64,000 nt of DNA, from assembly GCA_000231825.2 (NCBI GenBank), contig JH720358.1, positions 392,165 through 456,164 on the forward strand, given 5' to 3'. The stretch is from Tetrahymena elliotti 4EA. Its lineage: Eukaryota > Ciliophora > Oligohymenophorea > Hymenostomatida > Tetrahymenidae. Positions 12,995 to 23,646 of this stretch are shown in pieces. A program made the position numbers and the translations under genes. How positions within the stretch are numbered: position 1 is the first letter of the stretch; every line of letters starts with the position of its first letter. The notes beneath the pieces were generated by a model that saw only the letters and a program-made list of their open reading frames with translations, ran no database searches and had not been told where the DNA came from.

Positions 12995-13406
12995 TCAATT
13001 CAAAAATAAAAATATAATTCTACTAAATTTAATATGAAAAGCAAAGATATTTTCAATTGAAACTTTACACCTAGTTACTTAGTTTGTATCTCTTATTATA
13101 TTTCTAGAGATTAAGGTATTTAATTAAATATTTAAAAGCTAAGAATTTATCATAATGTCCCAACAGATTCCTTAGAAACAATTATTTTTTACGTTATAAA
13201 CAATTAAAGTGTAAATTTATTGATTTGATTAGTCATTTTCTGACAGTATTTTGTAATAATGATCTATGATTACTCTTTGCTGACCTTCCTTTAAATTACT
13301 ATCCAGCTGATTGAAAAATCAATAATGGAATTTTTTATTTTTAAAAATTAATTTAATTCATACTTACCTTTGATAAAATAAATAATTACATGGATCTTTT
13401 GATAGC
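12995..13406 (-). CDS. Possible two-exon fragment of an unknown gene
   Basis: On the minus strand a coding-like frame reads KLDSNLKEGQQRVIIDHYY and onward to TGA at 12997-12995. It is joined to a short upstream exon (about 13368-13406) by a well-formed intron, 13307-13367, with a GTAAGT donor and a TTTTTCAATCAG acceptor. Removing the intron keeps the frame open. The start codon is not found, and a second reading through the same junction is also open. No domain recognised. It may be a separate small gene or a 3' part related to the segment at 13728-14056. Confidence 0.33.
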
Positions 13407-13727
13407 CTAATATTGAAAAAGTAAGAATTCCTAACTAAAAAATATCCAAAAAATATAGAATATGTCTAAAATTCAATAACAATTCTAGTTCTCATAAAAG
13501 AACCAGATTTTGTTTATTTAAATAGATATTTATATGAAGTGAGTAGCAATAATTAAAGTTAATAGAATACAAAATTTTGTTTTGGATCTAAATTTTTTCT
13601 GTTGTAAAATGAATAAAACTTACATTACTAAATCCTATTTTAAATTTGTAAATTTCCTCATAAAAAATGGTTGCTTACAAGTATTTAAAAGGTATCTTTT
13701 CAAAATTCTAATCTGCAAAATAAATTT

Positions 13728-14056
13728 TCAGAATTCAATTTCTTTTTCAGTAAATTCTATTAGCGAATTAATTTTTTTATCTTTTTATTCTTCTAGTATT
13801 TTTTTAATCAAATTTTAAATTTTGCTCAAATTATATCGCTCACTGATCTCACTCTGGATATTTGAAATTTACTAATTTAACCTCAAATCATTAAATTCAT
13901 TTTAATTTTAATATGGTTTTAAAATTTCCTATTTTCTAATTCATCTTCATTTTTTATTTTTAATGTTATGATTTGATTAACTTTTTTATTTATGTTAAAA
14001 TATTCATTTGCTAAATCAATAATGTCAGCGAGAGCATTTTATAATTTAATAATTGC
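13728..14056 (-). CDS. Probable gene fragment, coiled-coil-like, unknown function
   Basis: The minus strand carries a strongly coding-like frame: exon 13982-14056 (NALADIIDLANEYFNINKK) and exon 13728-13928 (about 66 aa, charged and helical, ending EFTEKEIEF before TGA at 13730-13728). Joining across a 53-nt AT-rich intron (13929-13981, GTTAAT...ATAG) keeps the frame. The 5' end is unresolved: the first exon probably lies in the tandemly duplicated segment immediately upstream, where a 34-aa ORF starts at the ATG at 14169. The predicted product would be a small helical protein of 100-130 aa. Function unknown. Confidence 0.45.
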
Positions 14057-14437
14057 TCAGAAACTCACCTTTAATCTAAAGTCATAGACAATAATTAGCA
14101 AGATTACTTTAATTCATGCATAAATTCTTTAAATAATGAGTTCATAAGATAATCATTACTTTTTTTCATATTAAACCTTTATAGTACTAATAATCTGTAA
14201 AATTAATTTACATCTAAAAGTTTACTAATCTATGTCTTTTTTTATAATTTAACAATTGCTTAGAAATTAGCCTTTCATCAAAAGACATAGACAATAATTA
14301 GCAAGATTACTTTAATTCATTTCTTAGTTTCTTTAAATAATGAGTTCATAAGATAATCATTACTTTTTTTCATATTAAACCTTTATAGTACTAAAATCTG
14401 AAAATTAATTTGCATCTAAAAGTTTACTAATCTATGT
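14041..14437 (-). repeat. Tandem duplication, two copies of about 195 bp
   Basis: Copy A is 14041-14236 and copy B is 14244-14437; most of their length is identical or nearly so, with small indels. Each contains, on the minus strand, an ATG followed by MKKSNDYLMNSLFKE. In copy A the frame continues for 34 codons to TGA (14067-14065); in copy B one extra base shifts the frame a few codons later. On the plus strand each copy has a small TAATGA/TCATTA inverted repeat followed by seven T. The most likely explanation is a local duplication of a 5' exon and its flank. Confidence 0.8.
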
Positions 14438-15143
14438 TTATTTCCTTCTAATATTTTATCTGATAATATTTTCTCAAAATTTATTAAAAAATCATCAAAA
14501 ATTTTTAATTCAAAACCCAACTAAAAATTCTACAAAACAAAACAGTGAAAATTATTTTTTTATTTCAAAAATCACCAAAATGTTTTTTTATTTTTTTCCT
14601 TTTTCTAAAAACATAAAATGAATTTTTTCTTTTTATTTTCAATTAAAAAATGTTGCAAAAAAAAATAATTTTTTATAAATTAAAAAGAATGAAAAATACT
14701 AGTTTTTTGAATGAATTATTTGAAATAATCAAAGATTTTTTTGATTTTAGAAGTAATGAAAAAATAAATTGTAAAAATTTTAGTTTAATTAGTCTTAAAT
14801 GCATTCAATATCTTATTTGATTTTGCGAACAAATCAATCAATCAATCAATCAAAAACACTTTATTTTTTCATATAAATTATTAGGAGCACATAATAAGCT
14901 GATAGTTCTTAGAATTTAAATATAAGTTAATATTTTAAAGTTTTGATTCTTTCTAAAATCTAATTTAGTAAATATTGAGAGTGAGTATTACTAGCATCTA
15001 TCTAAATTATGTCATCAAAAGAAATTGATTATTTTTAGTCTTTAAAGCTATCGTATTATTTTTCTTTTCTCTTCATTAATAAATCAATTTAGAATTACTA
15101 AGTTAAATCTTAATCGTATTCATAATCATTCTTACTTTTTAGA
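14438..15143. other. Intergenic, 5' flank of the ATG4 gene
   Basis: Homopolymer-rich A/T sequence with a CAAT simple repeat at about 14830-14850. No gene or RNA recognised. Confidence 0.5.
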
Positions 15144-17640
15144 ATGCAGAAAGCTTTATCTGAGGATGTCAGGCGTGTATCTACCAACAATATTACAGAC
15201 GGAATTGTGAGCTATGGGTAACTGATTGGCATTTTATTGATTTTAAAGTTCCATATTTTATATTAAATTGAGATATTGAAAGATTATGATCTAAAATTTT
15301 TAAAATTTTATTTAGGATGTAATAGATGTATAGATTGCATAAATGGTAATCTTCATGCAAAAATATAGTGCTTAAAGTAGATGTGCCTTCTTTCATACTA
15401 GGAAATAATTTTACTCCTTAGAGAGTTAAGTTTATTTATGAGAAAAGTAGAGTTTTAAAAGCAGATAATAATAATGAGAATAAATATAGAATGCTTTTGT
15501 TGTCTAATTCAAGTGATTTTAGAGTAGACACAGAACCTAAACAAGAAGAAATAATTTCTAAAGAAGAAAGTCAATCATAGGATGCTTCTGAATAAGACTT
15601 TGAAGATGAAGATTATGAAGAGACAGAAAAACAAATTAAGGAAAAATCTAAATAAATGATTAAGATTTACTAAAATACAATTCTTTTTACATATAGAAAA
15701 AACTTCTAACCATTGCTATTAGATTAAATGCTATAATTAGATAGTAATCTTAATCTCACAACAGATGCTGGATGGGGATGCATGATTAGGGCAGGATAGA
15801 TGATATTCGCAGAAGCTATAAAGAAACATTTAAAAAAGACAGACTATATTGAACAACATTAACTGATAAATATTATAATAGGTTCAATATATTTTTAATT
15901 TTCTAACAAGTTTAATAGATTAATATTTATTTAGGATTTCTTGAACAAGAGCAAACATTAGAAGGAATAGAATAAGATAGTTTTATTCCTGGGAGAGGAA
16001 TAAGTTAATAAGATAGAATTCATCCTTATAGCATACATCAAATAGCTAATAGAGCATTTTTTAATTATTAAATACCGCCAGGCAAATGGTTCACGCCAAA
16101 CCAAATTGCTATTATATTAAAAGAGCTCCACAAAAAAAATAAAATTAAAGGCACTGAAAATTTAAAAATGGCTGTGCATAGCAGTGATAAGCCAATAATA
16201 TTTGAAAAAATCTTGTAAACTCTTCTGGGTAGAAAAAGTAAAATTAATTTAGCCTGCTCACATGAAAAATAGCAATAACAAAAATCCAGAAACTCAATTA
16301 ATTAAGATTAAGATGACGAGTAAATTTATTAAAGAAAATTATTAGAATCTCAATTAAATATTCTAATTAATTTATCAGACAATTATTAATTAGAATTTTT
16401 AACAAACAAACAATATATACACAAAATTCGTATTATTTATTTTCCTTATTAAAAAAAGTTCTTTTGAAAAAATTATGCCACCTGATTAGCAAGAAAAGTA
16501 AATACTAAATTAATTAATTGTGCTAGCTCAAAATAATGTTTTATATTAATTTAAAAAGAGAATAATCATCTAATTAATATGAAGAAAGCAAAGATGAATT
16601 TACTGATAATTTATGTTGCAAAGATTGTAATAAAACAGATAATAAATTATTTCTTCTCATCCCATGTAGGCTTGGATTAGATGAAATCAGTGAACCTCAT
16701 ATTGAAATCATTAAAAAGTTTTTATCTCTCAAGTAATCTGTTGGAATGATAGGTAACTAATTAGATTTAATGTATTTTCTCTATTTTTTTTACTTTAAAA
16801 CCAATGAAAAAATTTGCTTAATACATTTTAAATATTTTTTTAATTTATGAAATAAATAAATTAAATGATTGTAATCATATTTAAAACTTTGTGTTAAATA
16901 ATATTAATTTAGGAGGTAAACCGAATAAGGCTCACTACTTTTTAGGATTTATAGGGAATGAATTATTATACTTAGATCCTCATGAAATTAAAGACAGCGT
17001 TAGGAAAGAAGATCTGATGAAAAATATTTAAACATTTTTCGAAGAAGATATTTTTAAAATGCCAATAAATAAAATTAGCACCTCGCTTGTATTTGGTTTT
17101 TATTTTACTGGTGTAGAAGAATTAAATAAGTTTTATTAGTACCTAAAATAGCTAGAAAAAGAATACAAAGATGATTTTTTCCTTGTTATTGAAAATTAAA
17201 CACCTTTTTATGCTATTCCAAATTCGTAAGGTATTAGAAAACTTTAGAAATAAATTTAAGATGAAAAGAAATAAAATTAATATGAGTTTGATTCAAATTA
17301 ATTTGAAAACTGTGATGATTCTCTTGGTGACGATTTTGATGATGATGATGAAGATGGAGGTACATTTTATGATGAATAAGAATGTCAATAAGATAATTTA
17401 GAGGAATTAGATTAATCAAATAATTTGGAAGAATCATGTAGCAGTTCTTAAAGACATAAAATTAATATAAACTAAGTTGACACATTTGAATCTCACAGCG
17501 ATTCAGAGATATAACGAAAATATAGTAAATCAGCTAATGAATAAACAAAAAGGCATGTTATTTAAAAAAAATAAAGTGAAGAAGAGCTAAAAAATCTAGT
17601 TAACTAAATGTAATCGCAGCTACAATAAATAAAATAGTGA
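15144..17640 (+). CDS. ATG4: ATG4 cysteine protease (peptidase C54)
   Basis: ATG4 processes and delipidates ATG8 in the cytosol during autophagy. Exons: 15144-15217, 15316-15881, 15935-16752 (one further short intron likely between 16320 and 16560, because the frame changes there) and 16913-17640, ending in TGA; about 694 aa. The catalytic Cys sits in TTDAGWGCMIRAGQM, the family's most conserved block. Then come an IPPGKWFTPNQIA segment, IPCRLGLDEISE, the glycine block VGMIGGKPNKAHYFLGF and the catalytic Asp-His pair in YLDPHE. Compared with human ATG4 (about 390-480 aa) it has an acidic insertion before the Cys block, a Q-rich insertion in the middle and a tail of roughly 170 aa full of D, E, N and Q. 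The family call is certain; the tail's role is unknown. Confidence 0.93.
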
Positions 17641-17929
17641 AAATATTAACTTTTATTTGAATTCTTTGAAAAAATTATCAAAAAAAAACTAACAAAAAAA
17701 TTAATTTTCTAAATATTTTCAGGAAAAATCTAAAAATTAAATATATATTCCACTTACCATAATTTTAAAATTATAAAAGATAAACTAAATAACTAAATAA
17801 CTTTATTAACTAAACTAAAAGATTTGCTAGATCGTCTGCATACTTTTTATTAAAATTATGCTGATTTTTCTCGAAATTTTGTGTTTCGTACTACAGAGTC
17901 AGCAAATCAAATTATAATTATATAAATAG
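17641..17929. other. Intergenic, with an 8-bp inverted repeat at 17821-17908
   Basis: 3' flank of ATG4. GATTTGCT at 17821-17828 is complementary to AGCAAATC at 17901-17908, with extra partial pairing inside (TCTG/CAGA), so the stretch could fold into a long hairpin of about 88 nt. It is somewhat less AT-rich than its flanks. It could be part of a structured RNA or chance. Confidence 0.35.
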
Positions 17930-18472
17930 TCATATTAATACTACTATATATGAAAGTATTTCAAAAAATTGTATATTAAGCAACTCAATTTATTTATGTA
18001 GATCTTATTTGTTAATCTTTCTTTTGCATTAACCTCGTTCTATTTGTTTTTTTTATTTTGTAATTTTTAGATTAATAAAACAGACAAATGAATTAGCATC
18101 TTAATTATGAAAGAATTAGCTAGAATATTAATGACTTAAACCAATATCTGAACTTTCAAATTTTACTTTATTCTACTCAAAATTTATATTAAATAAACAT
18201 TATTTTCTTCGAATAAACTATTTTTTTGTTTAAGTTAAAGTAGTGATTAAAGCTAAACTGAGTTATTTGTAGATTTCCATCTGTACATCTGTTACAAATT
18301 TTTTATTTTTTTTAAGATTTGTAATTCTCTGTAATCTAATTTTTGTAGATAAAATATTTGATAAGAAATATTCTCTCTTTAATTCGAAAAAAGCTATGAA
18401 ATTATTTTCTGTTTTAATAATAATGATAAAATTGAGTCTATTATTAAGTAAAAAAAATAGAAATATCAGCAT
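17930..18472 (-). CDS. Possible 180-aa ORF, unknown function
   Basis: With TAA/TAG as Gln the minus strand is open from the ATG at 18472 to TGA at 17932-17930. The second half looks coding-like (for example VKFESSDIGLSHQYSSQFF and KQKKQIERGQCKRKINKQ). The N-terminus is hydrophobic (MLIFLFFLLNN) and could be a signal anchor or chance. No domain recognised. The length is not significant on its own under a one-stop code. Confidence 0.28.
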
Positions 18473-18996
18473 AAATTACTTAAATTGATATTTTAAGATA
18501 AACCACTTTAGTTAAATAAATAAAGATTATCATATATAACTAATTTATATTTTAAAGCATTTTATGGAACAGATTTTAGATAAATTTACTTTTTTAATAT
18601 AGTTTTGATTGATAAATTTCAAGTAAATTGATTTTATTTTGAGCAATTTAAATTTAAACAAAGTGGATTAAGTTTTTAATTTTTAGAGTTTTTTTGAAGA
18701 TAATTCATACTAACAAGAAAAAAATAAATGACTAAAGCAGATATACTTAGCTTGATTTATTTTAATAATTTCACAATTCGAAGCTAGTTTGACTTTATTA
18801 TTTTGTAAGTTGTATACAGGGTATTAAAAAAAAGACCCTCTAACTTTTATTTTAATTGAATCTTTCTAATTATTTTCTGGTATTGAGTTAAATATTTAAT
18901 TTATTAAATTTTTATTTAATAATATTAATAAAAACAAAAATAAATTAAATTGCAAAATAAAAAATATTGATTTCCAAAATATCTTGAAAATATAAA
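18473..18996. other. Intergenic
   Basis: AT-rich flank between the possible minus-strand ORF and the next plus-strand gene. A small hairpin (AGGGT...ACCCT around an A-rich loop) lies at about 18819-18839. Nothing else seen. Confidence 0.5.
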
Positions 18997-20483
18997 ATGA
19001 ATTTTAGCTAGTTTGCAGGATTTTACAAGGAAAGCTTGATTTAAATGATTTATGAAAATTGTTAGTAGAAAAATCAGCTTTATAATACTATTGCTAAATT
19101 ATCTGAGGCTATTTATAAAAAATGCTAAAAAAACGCTTCTGATCGTTAAATTGAGGAATTGCTTGGATAGCTCAAAGTTATGATTTAATATGCAAATTAA
19201 GATATTTCAGCTCATATTGATCTAGCATTGTAATAAGTATAAATTGCTAAAAGAGTACAATTGAAGTTATAACCTTAAATTAAAGAAAAGAATTCTTCAA
19301 TTGAAGAAGAAGATGAGGAAGATTAAGATTAAGAGTAAAAACCCTTTAATCAGTAAATAAGATCTGTTACTGCTGAGAGTGAGCCTTAATAAGAAGATTT
19401 GTAAAAACAAAAGAATAATATTGCTAAATTTTAAGATAATGCTTAAGAAGAAAAAGAATCAACTTAAGATGAAGATGAGTCTTATTCCAATAATGAAACT
19501 GAAAAATTTGAAACTTTCAAGAAATAGTAAAAAATATTTGATACTGTTGAGTCTTAAAATGGAATCAAGATACCTCAACATTTCAGAGATAAAAACTTTT
19601 ATTTTCAGTATACAACCAAGGGTGTTTCCTTCTTAAAAATGTTAAACAAAGAAGACCTAAAGTTTATTTATGATTTAGTTTAGATTTACGAAACATAAAA
19701 AAAAGTTTCACTCATTTTTGGAGTTGATAACAGATACATAAGCAAAATAATTATATAATATAAGAGAGAATAAGGAATTGAGGTGAAAAAGATCCAAAGA
19801 AATTATTCAGGAAATAATTTAAGAAAATCAAAGACTACCTCAGCCAACTAGCATTTCTAAAATAATAACGATGAAGGAGATGAAGATTCAAGCATTTCTC
19901 AAGAATAAATTAATAAAGAAAAAGTTTTTAATCCTTTCGATAAGGAAACCTCTAAAGAAAGCACTTCAATTAGAAAAGTCAGATTTTAAGATTAACAAAA
20001 GCAAGAAAGTTTATCTAAACCAGTTAACAAAAGTGCTCTTAAATTAGATCAAGAAAAAGAAAAAATGAAATCTTAATAAAACTCTAAGAATAACTCTAGT
20101 GAGCTAGCTCAGAAACCTTAAAAGCTAATTACTGTAAAATTGGAAGAAACTCAGATTGAAAACAACAATGCCTAGAGTGATGAATAAATAAAGACAGAAA
20201 AAAAATAACTAGTAAAGCAACCTCAACCTCGCTAGATCACCAACAACAAAGATAAGCAGAAAACTATATCTGTAAATTTTAGAAATATTTTTTAAATTAT
20301 TTATTTTAACTATTTTAAAAGGAAAAAGAAAGTTTATTTGTAACAAAAACAAATTTAGCACATAAAAGCGGTATCAAAGAAGGAGAAAAATAGGATTCTA
20401 ATAAAATTGGGCCTAATTAAAGTCAAAAGAGATTAGTTTAATTCAATCAATAGAAAAAATAGAATTCTACTCAAAAGAGATGA
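18997..20483 (+). CDS. Highly charged protein of unknown function, two exons
   Basis: Exons 18997-20271 and 20322-20483 are joined over a 50-nt intron (GTAAAT...AAAAG); 478 aa, stop TGA. The start MNFSQFAGFYKESLIQMIYE is preceded by the usual A-rich context. Residues about 1-95 look helical (coiled-coil-like, Q-rich). About 95-175 is acidic (EEEDEEDQDQE). About 190-265 is a more compact segment (PQHFRDKNFYFQYTTKGVSF, then FGVDNRYISKIIIQYKREQG) that could be a small helical fold with a helix-turn-helix look. The rest is lysine- and serine-rich and probably disordered. I recognise no family; nuclear or cytoskeletal roles are both possible. Confidence 0.82.
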
Positions 20484-21790
20484 ATTTGAATTATTTAATT
20501 GTGTATTAAAAAATTTATGTAAAATTCATTTTATTAGATTTAATTTTAATATACATATTCAAACCATCCATTTTTTTTCATCTTCATTTAAACAATTTTT
20601 TTAACTAAAATTAAAAATATTTAGAAAATTAAAGCAAATCTAAAAAATGTTTATTTGTTTTTCATTTTATTTAGTTCAAAATAATTTCAACCTCAATATT
20701 CAAAATATCATTTTCATAAAATTTATTAAAATTTAAGATATTTCATTTCAAATAACCCAAATAATACATTCAAAAATTTTGGAATTATTAATAATATTAA
20801 TCAAAAAATTTAAAATTAATATTTTAATTAAAAAGTTGTTAAAAAATTCATATTAAAAAGATTGCTTTATTTCATTTTAATTATTTCAAAATAATTTCTT
20901 ACTTAATAAGATTTATTTCTCTATTAATTTTTTTCATAAAATTAATTTAAAAATAGGGTATTTTCTTTTTATTTTTAATAAATCAAATAATATAAATGTA
21001 ATAATATTCCAATAAAATTGTAAATTAAAAATTTTTTTCGTTTTTCTTTTCTTCTTATCAAATTATATTTGCAAAAATGAAAAAATTAAGACCATTGATT
21101 TTCTTTAAATAATTATAAATTAGTTCGACAAAGCTCATAAAAAAAATATTTTTAATTTAGAGTTTGAAAATAAAGAAAATCACAAAAAAAAATTGGTAAA
21201 ATTAAGGATTTTTCAAAGAAAAAAGTACTACAATTATTGTAATCAAATATTATTTTCATTGAATCAGAATCTTTCTTTGAGATAATTAATATTTTTTTAT
21301 CAATAATGAACATATTTTTTCATTCCTAAAATTTGATTATTTTTCCAAAAAAAATAGAAAAAATAATCTAAAATTCATTTATCACCAATAAAAACTATAA
21401 AACAAAACAAATTTAATTTAAATAGTGGTATTTATTCACACTTTTTCATCCAAATCATCATTTTCAAAATTACATTTTCAAAAAAATGATTTAATTATTG
21501 TTTAAATATGCTTATTTTAATATCTAAATGATAGTTAATCAAATATCAAACATTTAAGCAGCTCTTAACAAATATAATTTATCCATAAAAGAAAGAGAAT
21601 AATTAAATATATTTTTTTTAGATAAAATAATTTTCATTTTTAGATTAAAAATAAACATTTTTTTAGAAATTAAGTCAAAAAAGAAAATATAGTAAACTTA
21701 CTTCAAACTGTTTTTAGTGTATTGATTGATTTGTTAAAATAAACTATTTGACTAAAAACAAGTTAAATTTAGAAACTTGAATTGGATTTT
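20484..21790. other. Intergenic, extremely AT-rich
   Basis: About 1.3 kb of A/T homopolymer-like sequence with almost no G or C. No coding-like or structured segment seen on either strand. Confidence 0.6.
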
Positions 21791-22099
21791 ATGGCCGTAA
21801 TTAATATAATAATTCAAAAAATTTTGTTTTATAACTATTTTTTTCAATACCTTCATCTTAGAAATAAATCGGATAAGACAATTTATTTAGATTACAAAAG
21901 ACCGATACTTGAAAAGAACATTTAAATTCCACAAGCTATTCAAGCAATATCATAAAATTTGATTGGATAATAGACAGAATTGACATAGCAATCTTTTGTA
22001 TCAAATCCAAAAAAGACTCAAAAAAATTAGTAATAAAAGAGATTGAATTAGAATAATAAATATAAGATTTGGTAATTGTTTAAACAAACAATTTCATGA
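21791..22099 (+). CDS. Small Q-rich protein or lone exon, unknown function
   Basis: A 102-codon frame from ATG at 21791 to TGA at 22097-22099. The part from about 21855 on is clearly coding-like (YLDYKRPILEKNIQIPQAIQ, then QQTELTQQSFVSNPKKTQKN), with CAA/TAA/TAG Gln codons mixed as in neighbouring genes. The first 60 bases are less convincing and may be intron, so the true start could lie further upstream. It ends 140 bp before the B-box gene on the same strand; I found no splice that joins the two in frame. No domain recognised. Confidence 0.45.
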
Positions 22100-22239
22100 A
22101 AAAATAGAAACTACTTTTTTTTATGATTTTATAAATATTAAATTTTCAAAAAATAATTAACATTCTAATCATAAGTCTTCTCAAAACAAAAAAAATTAAA
22201 TAATTAACACAGATAATTAAGCAAGTAATTTCAGAAAAA

Positions 22240-23646
22240 ATGAAAAACTTTTAAAGCGATGACAAGATTGTTTTTAAGCAAAAAGCTTTATGCCAATAGT
22301 CTTAGGCTCATTAGAAGAAAGAAGCTATCTATGTTTGTATTGAGAAGAATTGTGTAAAAGCAGCCCTATGCTCAACTTGCGTTATAGAAAAACACAAAGG
22401 ACATGCTGTAGAATAGATTGAAGATATAAAGCAAAGAGCAATAAAATTCATTGAGTCTCAAGGTAAATTATAGTAGAACAAGGAGATAGTTTTACTTGAA
22501 TAGGTTGAATAAACAATCAATGAGCGCTTTTTGAGCATGCAAGTTGCTTTAGGAAGAGCTTTGAAAAATTTCAATGAGAGAATTCATTTGTATAAAGAGT
22601 GTATTAAGAGAGAATAGCTTGATGTTCTTTATCAAATAGAATATGCTTGTGAGGCCATAAAAGGAGGTAAGAATATTAATAATGAATAATTCAATAAACA
22701 TTTAGGATTACTTAATGCAAGTATTATTGATGCTGGATGCGCTGCAGGATTAGTTAAAACTGTTGATAATTTTATGCTAATTAAACGAGTGGATGTTATC
22801 AGAGCTGAGCTGTAGACAATGAGTGAAAAATTGCTTAAATACTACTAGAATTTCTAAGAAACCTTTAGCAAATATAATGAGTAATTTAATAAAATATTTG
22901 CTGAAGGAGTTGAAGAAGATGATCAAGCTGACATTAAGCTCAAGCTATTTAAGAACATCCCAAGTGCTCGTTAAAGTATAAGCATTCATGGAGATGTAAA
23001 GAGTAAATCAGGCAACGAAGACTCATTTGATTTAATAGATTCTCTCTAATTCTTAGTAAACGATATTTCTGATGATGAAGACAATGCAAGTGCTCAAGGA
23101 GGTAATCATTCTTCAGCAGAAGCAGAAATAAGTCAAGATAGTAGAAGCATCAGCAGCGCACCTAGAAAGAGTCTTAGGAAGCAAAATAACAGAAGTCAAA
23201 GACCATCTGTTAGGAAAGTACCTAGTAGCAACGAAAAAAACAACATATTGATTTAAATTGATGATGATTCATTTACTAATTTAGAAGATTAAGATGATAG
23301 CAGTGACAACAAAAATGTAGAAAGTGAGAATTCTAAATAAGAAGAATCAAATTAAACTGATAAAGTATTAGGTAAGTATGAATTAGTTGAAAACATTGAT
23401 GATAGTTGTCCAAGCAAAGGTCTGTTTAGCTTGATGTAGGATTATTCTAAGTACTACCCCATTAACTAATTCTTAATCTAAATAGTTCGTAGCTAAAATG
23501 AATAATACTTTGTCTTCTATAAACTTGCAAATGGAACAACCAGCATGAGAGGTCCCTTCGAAAATGAGGATGGTGCAATAAAGTATTATGAATAAAAAAT
23601 AGAAGAACAAAAACAACAATAACCTACACTTAAAAGTATCTGTTGA
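22240..23646 (+). CDS. B-box zinc finger protein
   Basis: Single exon, 468 aa, ATG in AAAAAATG context, stop TGA. Residues about 15-60 form a B-box-type zinc site: a Cys-His start (LCQQSQAHQKKEAIYVC), then C..C (ALCSTC) and a final HKGH. B-boxes bind two zinc ions and mediate protein contacts. It is followed by about 180 residues of predicted helix with no RING finger before it, so this is not a canonical TRIM ligase. Residues about 250-380 are an acidic and serine-rich linker. The last 85 residues (from GKYELVENIDDSC) form a compact segment with aromatic strand-like stretches and a closing helix (EDGAIKYYEQKIEE), reminiscent of a WGR-type fold, though the WGR triplet is not visible. Partners unknown. 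Confidence 0.85.
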
